From Smittium mucronatum (taxonomy: Eukaryota > Kickxellomycota > Harpellomycetes > Harpellales > Legeriomycetaceae), in assembly GCA_001953115.1 (NCBI GenBank), contig LSSL01001038.1, forward strand, positions 1-28,214: 28,214 bases of DNA, written 5' to 3'. Each line of letters begins with the position of its first letter. Within the stretch, counting starts at the first letter, position 1. Position numbers and translations under genes: made by a program. Of this stretch, positions 20,680 to 28,214 are shown in pieces. A model generated the notes under the pieces. The model worked only from the letters and a program-made list of their open reading frames with translations, had not been told where the DNA came from and searched no databases.

Positions 20680-22802
20680 CTCTAAAATATCTTATATGTA
20701 CATGTAGTTTTATAAGAAACTTTATATTAAAATACCAAAAATTTATATTTAGCTGATCATATACAGGGTATGGTATTTTTTATAAATTATATTTAATGAA
20801 AATTTTTGCAGTAAAATAAATTCAATTCCTCAAAACTTTACATTAATAAATTAATAAATAAATTAAATATATATTCCATAATTTGATTTTTGAAAAGTGG
20901 TGATTTAAATATCATCTTTAAAAAAAAACTCAGAGGTACACATAAATATATCCAGTGTTGTAAACAAGAAAAAATCCAGTTAATAGTTAAGCCCTATATC
21001 TATAGTTTCTTTCATTGGTTAAACATTTATCGTTTTTATTGGGCTGAAAGCCCTGTATTATCGATAAAAAAGCATCATTTTTAAACAAAAAAAAAAGATT
21101 TATAATTATCAAGTAAAAGTAGCAATAACCGGTTAAAAATAAATGGAGATTATATTCCTAGATTTAAATGTATTGAGTATTTGGATTTATAAGTGAACTC
21201 AAACCATGGATAAATAACTTTTCAAAACAATTTCTAATAAAAAAATTATCTTACTCTAATCTCTATCTATTATTATGGGTTGAAAAAATATTTAAGTGAT
21301 ACAGAACATGAGGCCTTGTAAAGCCAAATAGAATTTCTGGATTAGGGCTTGATTTTTTTCGAAATTTAAATTTCTTAGTCTGGAAATTATTGCACCTTTT
21401 TCGTAATTTAATTTACTTTTTTGATGTAAATAAACTATGTGCAATTGAAATTTACTTTTTTTGAATTTATTCTCACTGACCCAATTATAACATATTTTCT
21501 CCGAATTTATTTTCACTTTTTCAGAATTTGGTATTGAAAGGGTATATAATGACTATAAAATAAATAAAGAAATTAATACTGCTTGTTACCGATAATTCGG
21601 ATATGTGAAAATTAAAAACACGATATTAAATTATGGTAATAAAATAAAAATGTTTTTATTTTGGCATAGTCCCTCCAAAATTATTGGATTTCTTCCTACC
21701 TGTATATAAATTTTTATTTTTATTTTATTAAACGGGTTATTTTTATTTTTCAAATTGTTAAATATCTTCTTATTTATAATTCCACCGTTGAATTGAGGTA
21801 TTTATATAACAAATATTAGAAATTTAACTATATTTCAAATTCTAAGAATTAAAACATATATTTTTTATTTTCAAGAGAAAAATCGTCATTATGTAAGTGT
21901 GGTGACGATATAGAAAATAATATAAAGGTAATAATGGCGATGTCTTTTTTTACTGAATATAATAGGAAACTTGGTTGTTTTTTTCAATCTTTTTTTTTCA
22001 TTCTCTTGAATATAACTGGTCCAAGTCGAATAATTTTTTACTTGTAAAATATTTAATCCCTGAAAGTGGCTAGTTATGTTCAATTAGTAATTTTTAAATA
22101 AGAAAATAGGCAAAATAAAATATAAATATAATATAACTCTAAGCTGGTTTTAAATTTTGAGAATGATGCAATCAAATAAAATTTCGGAAATTTTATTCAA
22201 GATGTTATATAATAAAATCAGTATCTATTACCATTAATTTATACTACAGTCCAAGCAGATTGATCTTATCTAAAAAAAATATGCTAAGTCAAATCCAAAA
22301 GTCCCGATTAAAAAGCATTAAAATTAAACTTATAAAGCTTTTATTTTATTTAGCTATTACAATTATATAAAGAATCAAAAATTGATATTACATCGAATTC
22401 AAATTTATATCCATAAAATAAAAAAGTCGGTTTAATATATTTTAAATACAAATCGTATTATACAAAGAACCAAATAGCTGTTAAAATAAAGAGATGTAAA
22501 ATTTTACTATCAGAGCTTCAATAAATATAAATTAAGTTTTAATATAAACATAAATTTGACTAGTGGGGTGTTTTTAGATAATCAAATTACATGTATTTTT
22601 TTATTCTGTTATTAAATTTATCTTATTATGGAAAATAAAATAAATAGATAATTTTTCCTCTAATTTTTAGTCTAAATCTCTAGAAATTTCAGCTTATCAC
22701 TAAAAATTCGAATTATCACTAAATAGAATAAAGGATAAATATCCCGTTTTCATTGGCATGTTTTGTTTTATTTTTTGGGGGCTTGGTGGTAGAGAGTCGA
22801 AT

Positions 22803-23003
22803 TGAAATATTAAGAAAAATAGCTATAGATTTTGTGCGCTCTGTCAAGAGGGGCTTAGCCGCCTGTTTCACTCTAATTTTATTACAGTCCTCCTTTTTGT
22901 TAGTGATTAATCATTATTTTTATCTCTTGTTTTTTTATTTTTTGTTAAACCATATTTAAGATAATTAAAATAAATATAAACTGTGATAAAATTTTTTTTT
23001 TCA
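22803..23003 (-). repeat. LTR (3' LTR of the gypsy element)
   Basis: Aligns with 27563-27771 at a constant offset of 4760 for its first part. Shared words are AGCTAT(A/G)GATTTTGTG, GGGGCTTA, TTTTTGTTAG, TTTGTTAAACCATA and TTAAGATAATTAAAAT. In plus orientation it begins TG (22803) and ends CA (23002-23003), the usual LTR ends. Confidence 0.85.
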
Positions 23004-23349
23004 ACCAGTTATTGGTAGTAAAACAAACTTGGATGTATAAAATCCCACCGATAACCATTTGCTATTCTCGATTGCTTAATCCTAAATTAGGTCAATATAT
23101 GTAGAGTAAAAACATGGGTATTAAAATTATGAGATGAAAGGTAACCATATAATTTTTATATTGCAGGCTACCGTATTTGAAACTGCTGCACTTATTTGGG
23201 ATTATTGGCCGCGTTAAGGTCAACCTCAAACTCGATTTTAGTGTATTTCCAGATTTTATTTCCGCGCTTTTTCCCTGTTGTAACCTCTCTATTTGATACC
23301 CATGCACTTTATGCTTATTTTAACAATGACCAGAGATGATGTAAGTTCA

Positions 23350-24460
23350 ATTTCCACACCCCTCTTCTATTCTAAATGGATCTTCTCAGCGCTTCTCCTA
23401 TTTTTTTTTGGCTATTCTCTATTATTTTTAAGACCAATTTTTGGACCTCGAAAGATATTTATGGGGCCTTCATTTCATACTTTTCTTTCTCCTTTTTCTT
23501 AATTTTTAGAATTTTATCGTGAAAATTTGTTCTCACTTCGGGCAGGCCTATCCTGATGCTTTTGATCAATTCCAAGATTCTTTTTTTTGTAATTATAAGA
23601 TTTTTTTCTTTCCTAAACTTGATGTGGCTTTCATTTGAAACCTGGACAGAGTCTCTGAAGTACTATATCTTGATTACTTGTTTCTCATAGTTCTTAAAAC
23701 AATCAAAGTCCTATAAATTTATTTGTGCCAATTATTTTTATCCTGTTTACACTGTCTAACTATAATTTTTTTGTAATTATGTTTTAGAAGCCATACCCGA
23801 CCATAACTCTGTGGACTTTAAGCAGTGTTAGGAGTATTTATGATTTTTAGCCACTCATCACATCATTTTTTTGTTACCACACGAAACTGGACTCCCTTTC
23901 TGCTATTATCTGGCTAATCAATCCATATTTCTGTACATGTGTATTATTAAACGTCTATTATTGTATAAGAAAATAGATGTGGTGCTGCTTGAGCCGCTGA
24001 AAATTTTTCCAGATATTCTATTCTGGTTAAAATATAACGATTTCCTTGTTTAATTGCTGGTATTATATGAAAAGCTGAATTAATACCCAAAATTATAAAT
24101 GTTTTATTTAAGGCTATTTGATTAACGGTGTGGTTATAATTTTTTTCTCAAACTATACAACTGAAAAAATCTGCAATAACTCACCATTCTCTCCAATTCT
24201 TGTAATAAAACCTCTCCAGAATAGTTTCTGAAAATATCATTCAGTTTTTTTAAATTCCTTCATGGTTTTCATTATGTATCTTCTTTATTGTTTCCCTAAA
24301 AAAAATTCATGTAATACCTCTTTGGGAATACCTTTTATACTTTTTTACAATATCCCCAAAATGTTGTGTGTACTTTTTTTCTCTAGTTCCGATTTTATTT
24401 CTCGAATTTAAATCCAAAATATCATGATACTTATTATCCTTCAGAGACCCCATCAATAAT
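23350..24460 (-). pseudogene. Integrase remnant of gypsy pol
   Basis: An early piece (24183-24228) reads ETILERFYYKNWREW, like the HHCC-region 'TLExVRRxFYWxxM' phrase. Further on come a piece with WIDQPDNSRKGVQF, like the 'SDxGxxF' strand, then NTA, a stop, SPQSYGRVW (23791-23814), then NYKKII...NNWHK and IVLRTMRN. These follow the order of gypsy integrases, where AYHPQxxGxxE carries the catalytic Glu. Here that Glu position reads Trp (TGG, 23791-23793 on the complement). A later stretch, ELIKSIRIGLPEVR, fits the region after the catalytic core. No chromodomain was recognised. Confidence 0.72.
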
Positions 24461-24499
24461 ATTTATGAAATCGTATCCATTACATAAAACTCTATTCCT

Positions 24500-24790
24500 T
24501 CTTCAAATTTCGGTTTTTTGCATTTTATTCTGGGCAGAATATCGACTGGGTTTAGCTTACCAGGAAAATTTTCCAAAATTTAGTCATAATTATCCAGAAT
24601 AATCGCCCATCTTGCGACTTTTCAATTCATTTAGGATCCATTGAAAATTTTTAAAAGTTATTTATGTTCTTCTCAAATTATAAAAAAAATTCCCCAAAGG
24701 AAAAAAATAATTTTTTTTACTGCAAAAACCATTTCAAGTGTCTCTAAGTGCGTGACCGAGTAATTTTGCTCTTTTTTTTGTATCCCTAAT
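24500..24790 (-). pseudogene. RNase H remnant of gypsy pol
   Basis: Contains NYSVTHLETLEMVFAVKK (about 24706-24772), matching the 'YSVTHLETLAVVxAxKK' helix of Ty3/gypsy RNase H. WILNELKSRKMGDYSG follows, then KPSRYSAQ, which sits where 'NPVADALSR' ends the domain. The 'TDH' strand is broken by a stop. The domain follows the reverse transcriptase directly, as in intact elements. Confidence 0.75.
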
Positions 24791-25019
24791 TGAATAATAA
24801 ACCACACGTTTTCCATCGCTATTGAAATGATGAATTATAGCTCAAATAATATTAATTAGGGTTTCGGTTGTGAATACAAACTTAAATTCTCAATTTGGAT
24901 GGGATAGAATCAAAGCAGCTTACAACCTGATTTCCAAATTTGAAAATGAGGATATAAATTTATATTTCCAGTCTAATGCTGATTTTTTTTAATAGTAGCG
25001 TCAACGGGGCGGCTAGAGT

Positions 25020-25760
25020 TGAATATTTGTTTAAAATTTTTCGATAATAACCTAATAGTCCAAGCAAGACTTTTATTTCTTTTAAAAAATTTGGTGTTTT
25101 GACATTATTTATTGCTCTAAACTTCTCTTGTTATTTTATATTTCTTCAGAGAATAATTTATGTCCTATTTAAACTATTTTCTTCATACCAAGATCAAATT
25201 TGTCTTTATGGATTTTTATTTTTGAGTATTTTATAGTTCTAAGACCACTTTAAAATCTATTAAATTTTGATATATCTAATTGGGATATAAGATGTCTCTA
25301 TCAATGAAAACCACTGCCATTTTCCAAAAATATGATACCAAGGTCTTTTCCATGAGCCTTTGAAATGCAACTGGGCTATTTTTCAGCCCAAATATCATAA
25401 CATTATAACAATAAATCCCACCCCCAGATATAGAAAATGCTGTTTTTTTCCTGCTGGACTCTACCATTCGCACCTAAAAACTCACATTCAGAGCATCCAA
25501 CTAAAATAAATTTTATTTCCAGAAAGTGCAATGAATATATACTCTATCATATATAGGAGTTAATTTTTTATTGTGATTTCATTAAATTTCCTGTAATTTA
25601 CGCATATCCTCAGTTTCACATTATTTTTTCTACTTTTACCACCGAAAAGAATTATCATAAGGATCACAATGATATCATTCCATTTTTTCCCATGATATTT
25701 AACTCAGTTCTCAATTTTTCTTGTAATTGATAAAAAATTTGGTAAGGTCTTTTTTTTACG
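25020..25760 (-). pseudogene. Reverse transcriptase remnant of gypsy pol
   Basis: Reads LRICVNYRKFNEITIKN (the conserved 'CVDYRxLNxxT' strand), LSGNKIYFSWM, then ESSRKKTAFSISGGGIY, NVMIFGLKNSPVAFQRLM and VVFIDRDIL (25276-25473). Later RLLSKNFKQIF matches the 'YYRxFIxNFSxI' phrase. The active-site box is normally Y-x-D-D. Here it reads F-I-D-R-D, with an extra AGA codon between the two Asp (25291-25310). Stops and shifts interrupt the domain, so it cannot be active. Confidence 0.88.
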
Positions 25761-25989
25761 GGTGTTTGTTTATTTAGAAAAAAACTGTTCATAGATAAGT
25801 ATGTTCGGGTCGGAACTTGGATTTCTTCTACAAATATACACTTTTATTCATCCAATGGTTCGGTTAGAAGTTGGTAATCATAAAGAACTTAGTATTTTGA
25901 GTTTTTATTCTCTTCTATTATAATGGCTTATAGTTCCGTTTCTTCGCCCTTCAACTGCTTTTTATGCTTTTTTTATAACTAATAATAGC

Positions 25990-26310
25990 CTCAGCGCTAA
26001 TAAATGGTAACAAGAGCTCTTGAATTTTCTTATAAATCACCGCATGATTTCTAATGAACCAACATTTATAATAACAGGAAGTCATCTTTATGTTCCATAA
26101 ATAATAGATCCGCTATAAATGTGCGCTCCACTGTTTTTACTAGTACATCGGAAAAATTCCGCCCAGTTTCTTACCTGCTTCCATTCGCAGTAATAAATGC
26201 TTGGCTACTAGTCAATTCCTATGAAATCACACAATTTTCCAGCAGACTTGGATTTTCTACTGAAAAAGCTGCGCCTGTGTCTATAGCTGCGAATTTTTAA
26301 CCACCAAAAA
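25990..26310 (-). pseudogene. Aspartic protease remnant of gypsy pol
   Basis: The phrase FAAIDTGAAFSVENP contains DTGA, the retroviral-type aspartic protease active site (26270-26281). A GG and a stop codon come just before it, where a short beta strand is usual. The frame runs on with TSSQAFITANGS and then VLVKTVERTFIADLL, which fits protease length, before stops accumulate. It is placed correctly between the gag zinc knuckle and the reverse transcriptase. Confidence 0.75.
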
Positions 26311-26783
26311 CACTCAATTTTGCTTTAAAATTTTTCACACTGGTAATTCTATTTTTTTCGGTTGAATTCATTTCTCTTGACTTTTTTGCAGAGATCGAAA
26401 AAATTGATTCCTTAGCTCTGGTGATTTTTTGATAAATTTGATAAAGTTAATTTTCAGGAATCTTCAGAAGATCATATAGTACCGAATAAAAGTTTACAAT
26501 ATCAGAAATCTTGGGGATCGAAATTCATCGTGTATTTTCACGCTTTTAGTTATTTATCTTACAGTTGCTCATCATCGAAAAGTTTCTTAAGTTTTTTAAA
26601 AGAATCTAGGTTAACTTTATTGCTATCTCTAACTTTCTTATCCACCACAGAAAAATATTTATATCCTTAAAATATATCATCAGTATTCAGGCTGTAATTA
26701 ACATATTCCATTGAGTTTATTTTTCTGAAATATAATTTAGAATTATTGTAACTAGTCCTTAGATTTTGTTGAGAGTTATAGGG

Positions 26784-27468
26784 TCAGTTACATTTTCTGT
26801 GGTCAGTCTTTTTACAGTGATAGCAGAAATTGGGCTAATACAGATTTTAATTTTGATATTCCATATTTTTAGTAATATATTTATTTTCTGTGACTTCATC
26901 AAGCTTAGAGATCAGGCTAAATCTCAACTTTTCAAACATTAACTCCCCTGCCTCTGTACTATTATTGAAATTGACCACTTTCCTAACCCTTTCCTTTTCC
27001 GGGCACGTTAAGTGAATTCTGAGCCTGAATTAATCAATTAATTTATTAATTTTGATTCTTTGTTGGGTTTTATAACATTTTTTTAATCCCCCAAACCATT
27101 TTCTAAAGTATTAAGCTTATATTTTAGACCCAAAGCTGAAATCAGGAAATTCCATTTTAATATTTAACCTTCAAATTCGGCTTTAATAATTATATTATCT
27201 AACTTTAAATCCAAGTCTTCTATGTTTACATAATCAGAATATTTAATTTTTGAATCCTAATTAATGCTATGATTTCATTTTCTTTAGTCGAGAAGTTTAT
27301 TTTGAAAGCTCTCTTGGATATCAATGAATCATTACTATTACTGTACCATAGAAAAAATTTTCTACACATATACGACTTAAAAAAATCTGCAAAATATTTT
27401 CCCTCCCATATTGCAATCTTAGAAATAAATTCAAATATCTCTATCCACTCCTCGGAATCGATCGAATC
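26784..27468 (-). pseudogene. Gag remnant of the gypsy element with CCHC knuckle
   Basis: The capsid-like part (27236-27468) is open and contains EEWIEIFEFISKIAIWEGKY and a later FLWYSNSN, like the 'EWIxxFExIAxxxGW' and 'AxxWY' phrases of gypsy gag. After a frame break comes a helical stretch, FEKLRFSLISKLDEV. The zinc knuckle follows (26784-26825): CYHCKKTDHRKCN with the spacing of C-x2-C-x4-H-x4-C, but the last Cys position is TGA. It lies next to the 5' LTR as expected. Confidence 0.8.
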
Positions 27469-27544
27469 TTAAAAATTCGAATTTCAAAATCCCTGGGAGA
27501 CTAAAATTTGACATCTCATGTATTTACCCTATTTAACCCCAATG

Positions 27545-27561
27545 TACTGACATGATCACCA
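27545..27561 (-). other. Possible primer-binding site
   Basis: Directly inside the 5' LTR (one base away) the minus strand reads TGGTGATCATGTCAGT. Primer-binding sites begin TGG, complementary to the CCA end of a tRNA, so the position and first bases fit. I could not assign a tRNA, and the sequence may be mutated. Confidence 0.35.
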
Positions 27562-27562
27562 C

Positions 27563-27771
27563 TTTAATATAGAGAAAATTAGCTATGGATTTTGTGTGCT
27601 CTGGAAAGGGGGGCTTATCCGCCTATTTTAAGATAATGTGATCGTAGAATTAATTTTTGTTAGAGATGGATTCTTTATTTTTATTTCTTGGTTTTCAATT
27701 TTTTGTTAAACCATAGTTAAGATAATTAAAATATGATGAATAATAAACTGAATTTTTTTAAACTTTTTTCA
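27563..27771 (-). repeat. LTR (5' LTR of the gypsy element)
   Basis: Partner of 22803-23003, with the same order of shared words and about six extra bases near the right end. It ends CA at 27770-27771 in plus orientation. The left end has lost the TG (reads TT). It contains a G6 run within GGAAAGGGGGGC. Confidence 0.83.
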
Positions 27772-28214
27772 GGCTTTTAAGCATCTATCTGATTTTTTGG
27801 AGTTTTTCTGATTTTTTATTTTTTTACCTGGACTTTTATGTGAAAAATCTTATTTCTTTATTAAACCGTGTTAAATAACTTCCATTTATGGAAAAAAATT
27901 ATAAATTAAACCGAAAAAAAGTCTAAAGATTAAATTTATCCGATTTTTTTAATTTCAGAGATAATTGTTAGACATAGAGCAAGAAAAAATGAGGAAATAA
28001 TATCACAAAAAATAATTTTTTTTAATGAGCTATTTTTCTAAAATTTTATAAGTAAAATAAATCAGACTTACCTTTCGTTCTAAGCTAACATATTTTACAA
28101 GAAATAATATCCAGTAAGCTTACTTTAAAACAAAAAAATATTGTAATATTTTATTAATTTCTATTTGATTTAAATAATATTTTAGAACTAAATTCATATT
28201 TTTTCAATAGGAAA
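27772..28214. other. AT-rich flank right of the LTR element
   Basis: No gene, RNA or repeat recognised. T-rich at first, then mixed A and T. Confidence 0.5.

Larger units (their letters stand above)
18441..22802. other. AT-rich desert before the LTR element
   Basis: About 4.4 kb without a recognised gene. A patch of higher GC at about 19455-19565 has an open frame of about 40 codons on the plus strand and short ones on the minus strand, none identified. Open frames at 20890-21084 (plus) and 21292-21516 (minus, Lys-rich) are also unrecognised. Microsatellites and a hairpin are listed separately. A 14-base palindrome TTCCGAATTCGGAA lies at 20101-20114. Confidence 0.45.
22803..27771 (-). mobile_element. 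Decayed Ty3/gypsy LTR retrotransposon, nearly full length
   Basis: About 5.0 kb, read right to left: 5' LTR (27563-27771), gag with a CCHC knuckle, protease, reverse transcriptase, RNase H, integrase, 3' LTR (22803-23003). Integrase after RNase H is the Ty3/gypsy order. The two LTRs align over about 200 bases with few gaps but many substitutions, so the insertion is old. Many stops and shifts break every gene. A clear 5-base target duplication was not found (CGAAT at the left edge, GGCTT at the right). Confidence 0.9.

Noticed and set aside
23293..24053. Plus-strand open frames of 60-69 codons in the gypsy element
   Set aside because: They are antisense to the integrase remnant, and their residue content (Phe, Leu, Ser) is that of reversed Lys-rich codons.
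27269..27472. 67-codon plus-strand open frame
   Set aside because: It is antisense to the gag capsid remnant on the minus strand, which matches gypsy gag phrases.
8111..27771. RIP (C-to-T) as the sole cause of decay
   Set aside because: Several damaging changes are not C-to-T: the Cys-to-stop TGA in the gag knuckle, the AGA insertion in the RT box, and Cys-to-Gly in the SWIM motif. RIP may contribute to the high AT content, but that needs dinucleotide counts that I did not run.

Overview
The window looks like a very AT-rich fungal nuclear contig. The evidence is one well-formed, spliced gene for a secreted, Ser-rich, GPI-type cell-wall enzyme of the fungal CRH family (GH16). It sits beside more than 20 kb of AT-rich DNA full of decayed transposons. 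I cannot place it more precisely than Fungi from sequence alone.

Layout. 1-1182: upstream region with a decayed, coding-like frame (possibly a Ty3/gypsy pol scrap, 706-1032) and a TATA box at 1069-1076. 1183-2759: the CRH-type chitin-glucan transglycosylase gene, three exons and two introns; its first coding exon is only the ATG. 2760-8110: mostly non-coding. It holds three 207-209 bp MITEs of one family, each with inverted ends and 9-10 bp target-site duplications (3512-3718, 6731-6939, 7147-7353), a possible small spliced gene (4399-4852), and two coding-like islands that I could not identify (3214-3400 and 6128-6469). 8111-9677 and 11103-12560: two different, broken Mutator-like (MULE) transposase genes, each with a zinc-finger-like start, DDE motifs, a SWIM zinc-finger remnant and a GRPK tail. 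12561-22802: an AT-rich desert with microsatellites, hairpins, rare poly-C/poly-G runs and a 424-base assembly gap (16089-16512). 22803-27771: a nearly full-length but dead Ty3/gypsy LTR retrotransposon on the minus strand. About 200 bp LTRs flank gag with a CCHC knuckle, protease, reverse transcriptase, RNase H and integrase, in that order. 27772-28214: AT-rich flank.

Only the CRH gene looks intact and functional. The MITEs have the target-duplication size expected of MULE transposition, and two MULE transposase relics lie in the same window, so MULE-family activity is the most economical explanation for them; I did not find the MITE ends around either transposase gene. The retrotransposon is inactivated at several independent sites (gag knuckle, RT active site, integrase glutamate). 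I found no tRNA, rRNA or CRISPR.
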